Source of the DNA: Methylococcaceae bacterium
Lineage (GTDB): Bacteria; Pseudomonadota; Gammaproteobacteria; Methylococcales; Methylococcaceae
Assembly (NCBI GenBank): GCA_902812445.1
Contig: CADDZF010000013.1
Coordinates: forward strand, 1-36,307
Direction of reading: 5' to 3'
Length of the DNA stretch: 36,307 nt
Shown here: piece after piece, positions 1-7,831 of the stretch
Position numbering within the stretch: position 1 is the first letter of the stretch
Layout of the letters: the number at the start of each line of letters is the position of its first letter
Translations under genes and position numbers: made by a program
The notes under the pieces: generated by a model
Told to the model about the DNA's origin: nothing
Seen by the model: the letters and a program-made list of their open reading frames with translations, nothing else
The model's database searches: none

Positions 1-43
1 AAAGTAGAATTAACCCGGCCCTTAAATAGACCGGATTAAAAAA

Positions 44-136
44 GGGCAGGGAGCCGAAAGCGCGGCGCCAAACCGCGTGAGCCAAGACCGGGATGTACCA
101 ACCTTGGCGATGGCCCGAAATACCAGGAGGGTATTT
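44..136 (+). ncRNA. Possible structured RNA with an AGGAG-loop hairpin (unassigned)
   Basis: Several stems can be read directly. GGGC at 44-47 can pair with GCCC at 113-116. GCGCGG at 60-65 pairs with CCGCGT at 73-78, with one G-U pair. GCCAAG at 81-86 pairs perfectly with CTTGGC at 103-108. AAATACC at 118-124 pairs perfectly with GGTATTT at 130-136, enclosing the loop AGGAG. A closing stem with two side-by-side internal stems resembles riboswitch or small-RNA architecture. AGGAG in a hairpin loop is the known recognition feature of CsrA/RsmA proteins. I could not match it to a named riboswitch class. The strand is uncertain because the complement folds equally well; + is chosen because of the AGGAG loop and the downstream gene. 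Confidence 0.3.
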
Positions 137-482
137 GTGGCAGGAATAATACGGGTCGCCTGGTGGTTAAGGTTTACGCCGCTGGTTTGATCGCTGCGTT
201 CACCTCCGGTGGACCGTCTGGTATCCGGCCTGACCGATCCGGATTCATGGGGACGCTACGTTGCCGATTCCGGCGTGTTCAGCGCGTGCAATTCGTGGGT
301 GCTCGCGAGCCATCGCTCCTCCGGCGCCGTTGCCAAACTCCGCCTTCCACTCCACCCGGGTGATGCACCAACGGGCCTTTTTCCCGGCACCCGCCATTGC
401 CGCTAGCGGCCGAATTTTGCCGCTACTTGCGGCGAAACGTCTGTATCGCTTGCTAACTGCGGGTCTTATATATAGAAATTTA

Positions 483-498
483 TGGCATAGCTTGTGCT
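483..498 (+). promoter_or_regulatory. Sigma-54 (RpoN) type promoter of the flgB operon
   Basis: The sequence TGGCATAGCTTGTGCT has the invariant GG (484-485) and GC (496-497) separated by exactly 10 nt. It matches 9 of the 12 specified positions of the TGGCACG-N4-TTGCW consensus. Transcription would start about 12 nt after the GC, near 509, leaving a short leader with the ribosome site AAGGTGAG before the ATG at 529. RpoN-dependent transcription of flgBCDE-type operons, activated by FleQ/FlrC-like proteins, is established in polar-flagellated gammaproteobacteria such as Pseudomonas and Vibrio. Confidence 0.7.
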
Positions 499-528
499 CT
501 GCTCGCTTTGATAAAAAAGGTGAGCGCT

Positions 529-921
529 ATGTCATTCAATTTCGATCAAGCATTCGGTATTCACCCGCTCGCGCTGAAGCTTCGCGATAGACGCACCGAA
601 GTTTTAGCGTCCAACCTGGCGAATACGGATACACCCGGCTACAAGGCCCGCGATATCGACTTTCAATCAGTTTTGCAAAATACCCTGACAACTCGGCCAC
701 ATATCACTGCAACCCAATCGGGCCATATTGTGCCTGGCGCGGGTCTTTCCGCTGGCAGACTAATGTATCGTGTCTCGGTGCAGCCTTCCCTGGATGGCAA
801 TACGGTTGAAACCACTACTGAGCAAATGCAATTTGCCGAGAACGCTCTGCACTATCAAGCGAGCCTGCGCTTCATTGATGGCAGAATCGCCAGCCTCATG
901 ACAGCTATCAAAGGACAATAA
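529..921 (+). CDS. flgB: Flagellar basal-body rod protein FlgB
   Basis: FlgB is one of the proximal rod subunits of the flagellar basal body and is assembled in the periplasm after export by the flagellar type III apparatus. The 130-residue product begins MSFNFDQAFGIHP and has the rod-protein N-terminal signature around residues 25-40 (LASNLANTDTPGYKARDIDF). The C-terminal heptad-like region is typical of axial proteins. The ATG at 529 is chosen because it sits 6-10 nt after AAGGTGAG and matches the family start; an in-frame TTG at 508 would add seven unconserved residues. It is the first gene of flgBCDEFGHIJ and flgC begins 2 nt after its stop. Confidence 0.95.
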   Translation: MSFNFDQAFGIHPLALKLRDRRTEVLASNLANTDTPGYKARDIDFQSVLQNTLTTRPHITATQSGHIVPGAGLSAGRLMYRVSVQPSLDGNTVETTTEQMQFAENALHYQASLRFIDGRIASLMTAIKGQ

Positions 922-923
922 CC

Positions 924-1340
924 ATGTCATCATTTAAAGTCTTCGATATCGCCGGCTCCGCCATGAACGCTCAGGCGCTCAGGCTCAACCTGGTCGCTAG
1001 CAATCTAGCTAACGCCGATAGCATCAGCAGCAGCATTCAACAGACCTATCGCTCGCGACAACCGGTTTTCGCCGCAGAATTGCAGGACGCCCGGGACAAG
1101 CAGGATGCTGCAGTAGGCGTTAAGGTACTGGGCGTGGTCGAAAGTCCGGCACCGTTGCGCATGGAATACGTACCGCATCACCCGATGGCGAATGCCGATG
1201 GCTATATCTTCAAGCCGAACGTCAACACGGTGGAAGAGATGGCTAACATGCTATCCGCTTCTCGGTCATACCAAGACAGCGCAGAAGTAGCCAATACGGC
1301 GAAACAACTCATGCTGCAGACGCTTCGATTAGGACAATAG
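924..1340 (+). CDS. flgC: Flagellar basal-body rod protein FlgC
   Basis: FlgC is a proximal rod subunit that polymerises with FlgB and FlgF. The 138-residue product starts MSSFKVFDIAGSAMNAQALRL and carries the axial-protein motif LVASNLANADS near residues 22-32. The C-terminal segment (HPMANADGYIFKPNVNTVEEM and the following region) is characteristic of FlgC. The length fits the family. The gap to flgB is two bases, with a purine-rich ribosome site inside the end of flgB, so translation is probably coupled. Confidence 0.95.
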   Translation: MSSFKVFDIAGSAMNAQALRLNLVASNLANADSISSSIQQTYRSRQPVFAAELQDARDKQDAAVGVKVLGVVESPAPLRMEYVPHHPMANADGYIFKPNVNTVEEMANMLSASRSYQDSAEVANTAKQLMLQTLRLGQ

Positions 1341-1355
1341 CGTGGAGCACAAGCC

Positions 1356-2030
1356 GTGAATACCGATTACGAAGCATTTCAGGCCTTGGGCCTGACCGAC
1401 ACCACGAAATCCGCCGCAACCCATAAGCCGAACGAGCTTGGCCAGGCTGATTTTCTCAAGCTGATGGTCACGCAGCTTTCGAACCAGGATCCAATGAAGC
1501 CTCAGGACCCTACGCAGTTTTTCAACCAGTTATCGCAGTTCAGCACGGTCACTAGCCTGCAGCAATTACAAAAATCGTTTTCCGATTTTTCGGCTGCGGT
1601 TAGCTCCGAGCAAGCGCTGCAGGCCTCCAGCCTAGTTGGACGCTCGGTACTGGCGCCCGCTGATAAAGGACTGTTGCAGCTAGGTAGCAACATCAGCGGT
1701 GAAATTACGCTGCCATCGAACGCCGCGTCAGTAACTCTGCAGGTCGTTGATGCCAACGGCAAATCGGTGAGCCACCTAGACCTAGGCGCACATTCGTCGG
1801 GACAGGCGGCCTTTGCGTGGGACGGCAAACTGGACGACGGCACTCTGGCGAGTCCAGGACTATACGGCCTGAAAGCGGAAGCCCGCCTGGAAGGCCAAAA
1901 CCAGAGCGTCGAGACCCAGGTGCTGAGCAAGGTTGAGAGCGTGACGCTCGGTAGGGATGGTAACCGGCTGGAAGTTAATCTAGCCGGCATCGGACCGGTC
2001 AAGTTTAGCGATTTACAAAAAATCTATTGA
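1356..2030 (+). CDS. flgD: Flagellar hook-capping (hook assembly) protein FlgD
   Basis: FlgD caps the growing hook and guides FlgE polymerisation; it is absent from the finished flagellum. The 224-residue product has the FlgD N-terminal signature at about residues 29-70 (QADFLKLMVTQLSNQDPMKP, then a QFSTVTSLQQL segment). A C-terminal region resembles the FlgD Tudor/FnIII domains, including an AFAWDGKLDDG motif near residue 150. Translation starts at GTG 1356, preceded by GGAG at 1344-1347; no better in-frame ATG lies nearby. It lies between flgC and flgE, as in most flg operons. Confidence 0.93.
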   Translation: MNTDYEAFQALGLTDTTKSAATHKPNELGQADFLKLMVTQLSNQDPMKPQDPTQFFNQLSQFSTVTSLQQLQKSFSDFSAAVSSEQALQASSLVGRSVLAPADKGLLQLGSNISGEITLPSNAASVTLQVVDANGKSVSHLDLGAHSSGQAAFAWDGKLDDGTLASPGLYGLKAEARLEGQNQSVETQVLSKVESVTLGRDGNRLEVNLAGIGPVKFSDLQKIY

Positions 2031-2049
2031 GGCAGAGGAATCGTCCAAA

Positions 2050-3309
2050 ATGAGCTTTAACACAGCGTTAAGCGGGTTGAACGCGGCAGCCAATAACCTT
2101 GCCGTCACCGGCAACAACATCGCCAATGCCAATACCACCGGCTTCAAAAAATCCCGTTCCGAGTTCGCCGACGTGTATGCCACCAGCCTTGGCGATGTGG
2201 GTGCGACTACACCCGGCTCAGGCGTCAGGGTCGCAAACGTGGCCCAGCAGTTAACTCCAGGCAATCTCGAGTTTACCGATAACAGCCTGGACTTGGCTGT
2301 CAGCGGCGAAGGTCTTTTTATCCTGGGTGGTAACGTCGACGACATCAACTCCAAAGTCTACACGCGCGCTGGCGCATTTCATCTGGATAAGGACGGCTAT
2401 GTCGTCAACAATGATGGCAAACCTCTACTGACCTACAAGCCCAACGGAGCTACCGTCGACGAAGGATTCAGCACGGGTATTCTGCAGACTCTCCAGCTCG
2501 ACTTCGCGCAAGGCCTCCCGAAAGCGACTTCAAATGTGGATATGAAATTTAATCTGGACGCGCGCGCTACGCCGCCGACGGTGCCATTCAGCCCGACTGA
2601 TACAGCCAGTTTTACCAAAACCAGCTCGCTCACCGTCTATGACTCGCTCGGGAATCCGTATAACGCCACGACCTATTTTGTCGCCGACAACGCCGTGACG
2701 CCGAACCAGTGGCAAGTTTATACGTCTTTGAACGGACAACTCCTGAAGAATACACCGGATACTCTTCTATTTGACACCAACGGCACGCTGCAATCTCCGG
2801 CCAATGGTCAAGTCAGTTATCCGCCATTTAATCTGAGTAGCATTAACCCGACGAGCAAGGCAGACCCTTTATCGTTGAGCTTTGATTTTACCGGCTCAAC
2901 GCAGTTCGGTACTGCGTTCAGTGTTGACCAGCAGAGCCAAGATGGATTGACGATTGGCCGCTTGAACGGCGTCGATATAGACAAGACCGGCGTGGTATTC
3001 GCCCGCTATAGCAACGGGGCAGCAAAGCCGTTAGGGCAAGTGGCGCTTGCCAAATTCGCCAACGCGCAGGGTTTATCTAAACTGGGCGACACCAATTGGG
3101 CGGAAAGCGGGGATTCCGGGCTGCCAATTTCAGGTGCGGCCGGTACGTCTAATTTCGGTACCATAGAATCTGGCGCCCTCGAGGAATCGAATGTCGATCT
3201 GGCAGCGCAATTGGTTAATCTGATCGTCGCTCAGCAGAGTTATCAGGCCAATGCACAGACGATTTCCACGGAAAACTCGATCGCCCAGACGATCCTTAAC
3301 ATCCGCTAA
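2050..3309 (+). CDS. flgE: Flagellar hook protein FlgE
   Basis: FlgE is the structural subunit of the hook, the flexible joint between rod and filament. The 419-residue product begins MSFNTALSGLNAAANNLAV, followed by GNNIANANTTGFKKSRSEF, the flagellar basal-body rod/hook N-terminal signature. The C terminus (ESNVDLAAQLVNLIVAQQSY and on to QTILNIR) is the matching axial C-terminal domain. The middle, about residues 80-330, is the surface-exposed variable region. The length is close to that of short enteric FlgE proteins. The ATG has a purine-rich ribosome site (GAGGCAGAGGAA) upstream. Confidence 0.95.
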   Translation: MSFNTALSGLNAAANNLAVTGNNIANANTTGFKKSRSEFADVYATSLGDVGATTPGSGVRVANVAQQLTPGNLEFTDNSLDLAVSGEGLFILGGNVDDINSKVYTRAGAFHLDKDGYVVNNDGKPLLTYKPNGATVDEGFSTGILQTLQLDFAQGLPKATSNVDMKFNLDARATPPTVPFSPTDTASFTKTSSLTVYDSLGNPYNATTYFVADNAVTPNQWQVYTSLNGQLLKNTPDTLLFDTNGTLQSPANGQVSYPPFNLSSINPTSKADPLSLSFDFTGSTQFGTAFSVDQQSQDGLTIGRLNGVDIDKTGVVFARYSNGAAKPLGQVALAKFANAQGLSKLGDTNWAESGDSGLPISGAAGTSNFGTIESGALEESNVDLAAQLVNLIVAQQSYQANAQTISTENSIAQTILNIR

Positions 3310-3331
3310 CGACTAGCGGCAGGCATTTGTC

Positions 3332-4072
3332 GTGGATCGCAGCATTTATGTCGCCATGAGCGGCGCCAAGCAGATCTTGCAAGCGCAAGTAACCAACAGC
3401 AACAATCTGGCGAACGTCAACACGACCGGCTTTCGCGCCGATCTGGAACAGTTCCGCAGCATGCCGGTATTCGGGCAAGGCTATCCGAGTCGCGTTTATG
3501 CCATGAGCGAGCGGCCGAGCGTCGATTTTACCCCGGGCACGATCCAGACTACCGGTCGCGAGCTCGATGTCGCAATCCACGGGGACGGCTGGATCTCGGT
3601 GCAGGCTAAGGATGGCAGGGAAGCCTACACGCGAGCCGGCGACCTGCGTGTATCAGCGGAAGGTCTTTTGCAAACCGGCACCGGTTTGCCACTCATCGGC
3701 AACAAGGGATTCATCACCCTTCCGCCGGCGCAAAAGATAGAGATTGGCGTTGATGGCACGATCAGTATCATTCCGCCCGGCACCAATGTGGCCGCGCTGG
3801 CGATTATCGACCAAATCAAGTTGGTGAAACCTTCGATCGAACAGTTGGACAAGGACAATGACGGCCTCATGCACGCCAGAGAAGGCGGCAAATTGGCGCC
3901 CAGCGCCGACGTCCAGCTGGTAGCCGGCGCTTTGGAGACCAGTAACGCTGATTCGGTCGGCGCCATGGTTCATATGATGGAGCTAGCGCGTCAGTTCGAA
4001 TTGCAGATGAAAATGATGAAAACAGTAAACGACAATGAAGCCGCCAGCGCGCAGATCATGCGAGTAGGCTGA
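3332..4072 (+). CDS. flgF: Flagellar basal-body rod protein FlgF
   Basis: FlgF is a proximal rod subunit. The 246-residue product starts (as GTG) [14 protein letters not shown], the conserved FlgF opening, followed by [20 protein letters not shown]. The C-terminal axial motif is at about residues 200-240 ([20 protein letters not shown]). The GTG at 3332 is preferred over the ATG at 3356 because the D-R-x-x-Y-x-A-M motif precedes that ATG and is conserved in the family. The ribosome site is weak (AGGCA). Residues 169-180 ([12 protein letters not shown]) look like an EF-hand-style acidic loop, but I cannot say that it binds calcium. Confidence 0.93.
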   Translation: MDRSIYVAMSGAKQILQAQVTNSNNLANVNTTGFRADLEQFRSMPVFGQGYPSRVYAMSERPSVDFTPGTIQTTGRELDVAIHGDGWISVQAKDGREAYTRAGDLRVSAEGLLQTGTGLPLIGNKGFITLPPAQKIEIGVDGTISIIPPGTNVAALAIIDQIKLVKPSIEQLDKDNDGLMHAREGGKLAPSADVQLVAGALETSNADSVGAMVHMMELARQFELQMKMMKTVNDNEAASAQIMRVG

Positions 4073-4107
4073 ATGACGAATCAGGAGAGTACCGTGGAGA
4101 CAAGCTC

Positions 4108-4893
4108 ATGACAGCATCATTATGGGTCGCCAAGACCGGTCTGGACGCACAACAGACCCGCATGTCGGTCATTTCGCATAACTTAGCCAACGTGAACACC
4201 ACGGGCTTTAAGAAAGAACGGGCGATTTTCGAAGACTTGCTGTACCAGAACGTTCGCCAAGTCGGTGGCCAATCGAGCCAGAACACGATGCTGCCTTCAG
4301 GGCTTCAGCTCGGTACCGGCGTCCGCACTGTGGCGACAGAGAAAATCCATACTCAGGGGAATATTGTGCAGACCCAGAACTCGCTAGATATCGCGATCAG
4401 CGGACGGGGGTATTTCCAGATCCTCATGCCGAATGGCGAGATCGCCTATAGCCGAGACGGTTCGCTCAAAATGGATGCTAACGGCCAGGTGGTAACATCG
4501 GGCGGCTACACACTGGAGCCCAGCCTGACCCTGCCTCAGGATGCCGAAAGTATCACCATTGGTGCTGACGGCACGGTTTCTGCCAAACAGGCCGGCAATG
4601 CCGCGTTGAATCAGATAGGCAACATTCAGCTCGCTGATTTCATCAATCCGGTCGGGCTGGAGCCGATCGGCGAAAACCTGTACCGCGAGTCGGTTTCTAG
4701 CGGCGCGCCCATTATCGGTACGCCGGGGGAAAACGGCATCGGCAAGCTGGCCCAGGGGTCACTGGAGACCTCCAACGTGAACGTCGTTGAGGAGTTGGTC
4801 AACATGATCGAAGCCCAGCGCGCGTACGAAATGAATTCCAAGGCTATTCAGACGACTGATGAAATGCTTGCCTTTGCTTCCAACACGCTGTAA
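4108..4893 (+). CDS. flgG: Flagellar distal rod protein FlgG
   Basis: FlgG forms the distal rod that passes through the P and L rings. The 261-residue product begins [16 protein letters not shown] and continues [20 protein letters not shown], a near-textbook FlgG N terminus. The C-terminal axial motif is at about residues 220-255 ([20 protein letters not shown]). The length matches enteric FlgG (about 260 aa). A GGAGA ribosome site lies a few bases upstream of the ATG at 4108. It follows flgF and precedes flgH in the usual order. Confidence 0.96.
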   Translation: MTASLWVAKTGLDAQQTRMSVISHNLANVNTTGFKKERAIFEDLLYQNVRQVGGQSSQNTMLPSGLQLGTGVRTVATEKIHTQGNIVQTQNSLDIAISGRGYFQILMPNGEIAYSRDGSLKMDANGQVVTSGGYTLEPSLTLPQDAESITIGADGTVSAKQAGNAALNQIGNIQLADFINPVGLEPIGENLYRESVSSGAPIIGTPGENGIGKLAQGSLETSNVNVVEELVNMIEAQRAYEMNSKAIQTTDEMLAFASNTL

Positions 4894-4899
4894 CGCTCC

Positions 4900-5586
4900 G
4901 TGATAATGGGACAAATCCTTTTCCTCGTCATCATTTTCCTGCAAACGGGCTGCGCCAGTATTTTGAACCCGCTGCCCCGGCGTGACCCGGCGTTTGCGGC
5001 CGTACGTCCGCAGGACATGCAAGCGCCGCCGCAGTACAACGCCGGCGCGATCTTTCAGCCCGGTTATGAAATTCGCCTGTTCGAAGACAACCTGGCGCGG
5101 CGGGTCGGCGATATTCTGACTGTTCGCCTGGTCGAACGGACTAATGCGAAGAAGGACGCTGATACCGATGTCAAGCGGAACGGTTCGACTTCGATCTCGG
5201 TGCCAACTATTCTCGGACAAAATAATGCCAAACTACTTGGCTATGAGTTATCCAGCAGCCTGGATTCAAAGCACGATTTCAAAGGCGAAGGAGAAAGCAA
5301 GCAGAGTAATGCCCTGACCGGTAGCATTTCCGTTACGGTCGTCGAGACGCTGCCGAATGGAAACTTGCGAGTCCGCGGCGAGAAACGCGTATCGCTTAAT
5401 CAAGGCCATGAATACGTCAAACTGTCGGGCATCGTCCGCCCCGCAGATATCGATACCACCAATGCGGTGGATTCGACCAAGATCGCCGATGCCACCATCA
5501 TGTACACCGGCGAAGGCGCGGTAGCCGATGTCAATCGGATGGGCTGGCTGCAACGCTTCTTCACCAGCGTATTGTTTCCATTTTGA
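4900..5586 (+). CDS. flgH: Flagellar L-ring lipoprotein FlgH
   Basis: FlgH builds the outer-membrane L-ring bushing around the rod. The 228-residue product has a short hydrophobic signal ending in a lipobox, LQTGC (cysteine near residue 18), so it should be lipid-modified. Downstream are conserved FlgH segments such as [20 protein letters not shown] and the C-terminal [18 protein letters not shown]. Start choice is uncertain: GTG 4900 or ATG 4906. The flgG stop at 4891-4893 is in the same frame and blocks any further extension. The signal peptide has no Lys or Arg before its hydrophobic core with either start, which is unusual. Confidence 0.92.
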   Translation: MIMGQILFLVIIFLQTGCASILNPLPRRDPAFAAVRPQDMQAPPQYNAGAIFQPGYEIRLFEDNLARRVGDILTVRLVERTNAKKDADTDVKRNGSTSISVPTILGQNNAKLLGYELSSSLDSKHDFKGEGESKQSNALTGSISVTVVETLPNGNLRVRGEKRVSLNQGHEYVKLSGIVRPADIDTTNAVDSTKIADATIMYTGEGAVADVNRMGWLQRFFTSVLFPF

Positions 5587-5612
5587 TACGCATTCAGCAC
5601 TGGAGCATAGGA

Positions 5613-6722
5613 ATGTCGAAACATATCCGCAAAAGCGTGGTTCTGGCCGGCTTGACGAGTCTCCTGCTACTTGTAACCGGAACGCGGGCCGAGCGGATCA
5701 AGGACATTGCCGCGGTTGCCGGGGTGCGTAACAACCAGCTTATCGGCTTCGGCCTAGTAGGCGGACTCAACTTGTCCGGTGATAAGACCCGCTTCACCAG
5801 TCAAACCTTGCGCAACATGATGCTGCAACTCGGCATCAATCTGCCGCCCGGCACCAATCTGAATACGAAAAATGTGGCGGCCGTTTCCGTCCATGCCGAG
5901 TTGCCGCCGTTTGCAAAACCGGGCCAGCTAATCGACGTGACGGTTGCGTCTCTCGGCGATGCTAAGAGTCTCCGCGGTGGCAGCTTGCTAATGACCCCTC
6001 TCAGAGGCGCAGACGGGCAGGTCTATGCCTTGGCCCAAGGCAATCTCGTGGTGGGTGGCTTAAGTGCCTCCGGGCAGGACGGCTCGAAGATTACCATCAA
6101 TATCCCTAGCGCCGGACGCATTCCGAGCGGGGCGACTGTGGAACGGGCCGTATCTACGGGGTTTGCAGAAAGCGCAAATCTCGTCCTCAATTTGCATACA
6201 CCGGATTTTACGACCGCCAACCGTTTGGCCGAGGCGATCAATCGTTCATTCGGCACTGGAATCGCCCGGCCGTTGGATGGCTCATCGATTCAGATCGCGG
6301 CCCCGGGCGATCCTTCACAGCGTGTTTCGTTCACCGCGATGATCGAGAATCTCGAAATCAATCCCGGCGATGCGCCGGCGAAAATCATCGTCAACTCACG
6401 TACGGGCACCGTGGTGATCAGCAGCCACGTACGCGTCCAGCCAGCTGCCGTGTCCCACGGTAATTTGACGGTCACCATCAGCGAGAAGCCGCAGGTGAGC
6501 CAGCCTCAACCGTTCGCGGGCGGCAACACGGCCATTGTACCGCGCACAGACATCGCCGTGCAGGAAGAGGGCAATCGCATGTTCGTGTTTAGTCCGGGTG
6601 TGTCCTTGGACGAGATTGTCAAGGCCGTCAACCGGGTTGGCGCGGCGCCCAGCGACCTCGTTGCCATTCTGGAAGCGTTGAGAAGTGCTGGTGCGCTGCG
6701 CGCCGAGCTGGTCGTTATTTAG
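5613..6722 (+). CDS. flgI: Flagellar P-ring protein FlgI
   Basis: FlgI forms the periplasmic P ring in the peptidoglycan layer. The product is about 369 residues. A Sec signal peptide ([20 protein letters not shown]) is followed by the mature start [21 protein letters not shown], a hallmark of FlgI. Conserved C-terminal segments include [20 protein letters not shown] and [20 protein letters not shown]. The ATG at 5613 is chosen because GGAGCATAGGA precedes it and it gives a normal signal peptide; an in-frame TTG at 5583 overlaps the end of flgH. Length fits the family (about 365-370 aa). Confidence 0.95.
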   Translation: MSKHIRKSVVLAGLTSLLLLVTGTRAERIKDIAAVAGVRNNQLIGFGLVGGLNLSGDKTRFTSQTLRNMMLQLGINLPPGTNLNTKNVAAVSVHAELPPFAKPGQLIDVTVASLGDAKSLRGGSLLMTPLRGADGQVYALAQGNLVVGGLSASGQDGSKITINIPSAGRIPSGATVERAVSTGFAESANLVLNLHTPDFTTANRLAEAINRSFGTGIARPLDGSSIQIAAPGDPSQRVSFTAMIENLEINPGDAPAKIIVNSRTGTVVISSHVRVQPAAVSHGNLTVTISEKPQVSQPQPFAGGNTAIVPRTDIAVQEEGNRMFVFSPGVSLDEIVKAVNRVGAAPSDLVAILEALRSAGALRAELVVI

Positions 6723-6746
6723 TAGTTATCAGGAGGGGACGGCGCT

Positions 6747-7715
6747 ATGTTGCCAAAAACCGGCGCGGCGGACATCTACACCGATTTTAACGGCTTAGCG
6801 CAGCTGCGAAGCCAGGCGAAAACGAATTCTTCGGGCGCATTGAGAGAAGCCGCCAACCAGTTCGAAGCCTTGTTTCTGCAGGAAACCTTGAAAAGCATGC
6901 GTAGCGCAAGTCCCGGTGACCGCTTGATGGATAATAAGCAGAGCCAATTCTACCGAGACATGCACGATCAACAGCTCGCCATACATCTGGCCAAAAATTC
7001 AAACTTAGGGCTCTCCAATATGTTGGTCAAGCAATTGGGCGATGAGGTGGGGACAGAAGGTAAGGAGGCGGGCAAGACTCTGGCCGATTATCGCCATCAC
7101 GCGGTTCCCAGGATTTATGACGGCGAACCGGGTGAAGACAGCGAAGATGCTCAAGGACCGGTGAAATTTATGGAGCAGCTGATCGGCCAGACCGCCAAAG
7201 GAGCGAAACCCGGTAGGGACGCCACTCCAGCCCAGGAATCGGCCATCGCCAGCCGGGAAGGGTTCATCAATACTCTCTGGCCGCATGCCAAAGCAGCGGC
7301 AGAGGAGCTCGGCGTCGATCCCAAACTGCTACTGGCGCAGGCGGCTCTGGAGACCGGTTGGGGGAAATCGCTACTGCGTTCTTCCGGCAGTACTCACAGC
7401 CACAATGTGTTTGGTATTAAGGCGGATAAAAGCTGGCAGGGTGAGCGCGTCGTCAAGACGACCTTGGAATACGATCGCGGGACCATGATGAAAAACCGGG
7501 CCGCGTTTCGCGCCTACAAGAGTTTTGCCGACAGCTTTAAGGACTACGTGAGCTTTGTTCAGTCGAATCCGCGCTATGCTAAAGCGCTGGCGAATGCTGG
7601 CAATCCGCAAGCCTACGTCCATTCATTACAGCAAGCAGGCTATGCAACAGACCCGCAATACGCGCGGAAAATTCTCAGTATCGCCAGACATGAAAGCTTC
7701 TCAAACCTGGTGTGA
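6747..7715 (+). CDS. flgJ: Flagellar rod assembly protein / peptidoglycan hydrolase FlgJ
   Basis: FlgJ is the rod cap and opens the peptidoglycan so the rod can cross it. The 322-residue product has both classical halves. The N-terminal rod-binding domain is at about residues 25-100 (AANQFEALFLQETLKSMRSA). The C-terminal N-acetylglucosaminidase domain is at about residues 170-320 and contains LLLAQAALETGWGKS, whose Glu is the expected catalytic residue, followed by HNVFGIKADKSWQG. Many bacteria encode only the first half, so the fused gammaproteobacterial/betaproteobacterial form is informative about lineage. The ATG at 6747 follows a strong CAGGAGGGGA ribosome site. It is the last gene before the flgKL promoter. 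Confidence 0.95.
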   Translation: MLPKTGAADIYTDFNGLAQLRSQAKTNSSGALREAANQFEALFLQETLKSMRSASPGDRLMDNKQSQFYRDMHDQQLAIHLAKNSNLGLSNMLVKQLGDEVGTEGKEAGKTLADYRHHAVPRIYDGEPGEDSEDAQGPVKFMEQLIGQTAKGAKPGRDATPAQESAIASREGFINTLWPHAKAAAEELGVDPKLLLAQAALETGWGKSLLRSSGSTHSHNVFGIKADKSWQGERVVKTTLEYDRGTMMKNRAAFRAYKSFADSFKDYVSFVQSNPRYAKALANAGNPQAYVHSLQQAGYATDPQYARKILSIARHESFSNLV

Positions 7716-7763
7716 GAGGCGTTTCTAATCAGGGGTTTTCGAGAGATATCATCTGGGTTCTTC

Positions 7764-7790
7764 TAAAGATAACCCTCAAATGAGCGATAA
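7764..7790 (+). promoter_or_regulatory. Sigma-28 (FliA) type promoter of flgKL
   Basis: TAAA at 7764-7767 is followed by exactly 15 nt and then AGCGATAA at 7783-7790. The consensus is TAAA-N15-GCCGATAA, so the -35 element and spacing are perfect and the -10 matches at 6 of 8 positions, including the core CGATAA. It lies 41 bp upstream of the flgK ATG, in the only sizeable gap of the flg cluster. Separate FliA control of flgKL is established in enteric bacteria. Confidence 0.72.
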
Positions 7791-7831
7791 ACTAGTTAAG
7801 CGAACTTCAAAACGATAAGGTTTAATGATCG

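Larger units (their letters stand above)
1..528. other. Intergenic/degraded region upstream of flgB
   Basis: I see no convincing intact gene in these 528 bases. Frame 1 is open from the window edge to a TAA at 37-39 and could be the last 12 codons of an upstream gene. Positions 44-136 can fold into nested stems (separate entry). Positions 209-406 hold a GC-rich 65-codon frame that could be a decayed coding fragment (see findings). Positions 440-528 turn AT-rich and contain the sigma-54 type promoter and Shine-Dalgarno of flgB. In many gammaproteobacteria flgA, flgM or cheV lie upstream of flgB; none is recognisable here. Confidence 0.6.

Noticed and set aside
44-136. c-di-GMP (GEMM-I) riboswitch
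   Set aside because: The three-stem layout is similar, but the GNRA loop on the first internal stem and the conserved GEMM junction sequences are missing, so I left it unassigned.
261-590. 109-codon plus-strand frame overlapping the flgB start
   Set aside because: Runs through the sigma-54 promoter and into flgB in another frame; low-complexity translation.
1502-2002. Long minus-strand open frame opposite flgD
   Set aside because: Codon-bias shadow of flgD, which is a clear family member; the antisense translation has no recognisable features.
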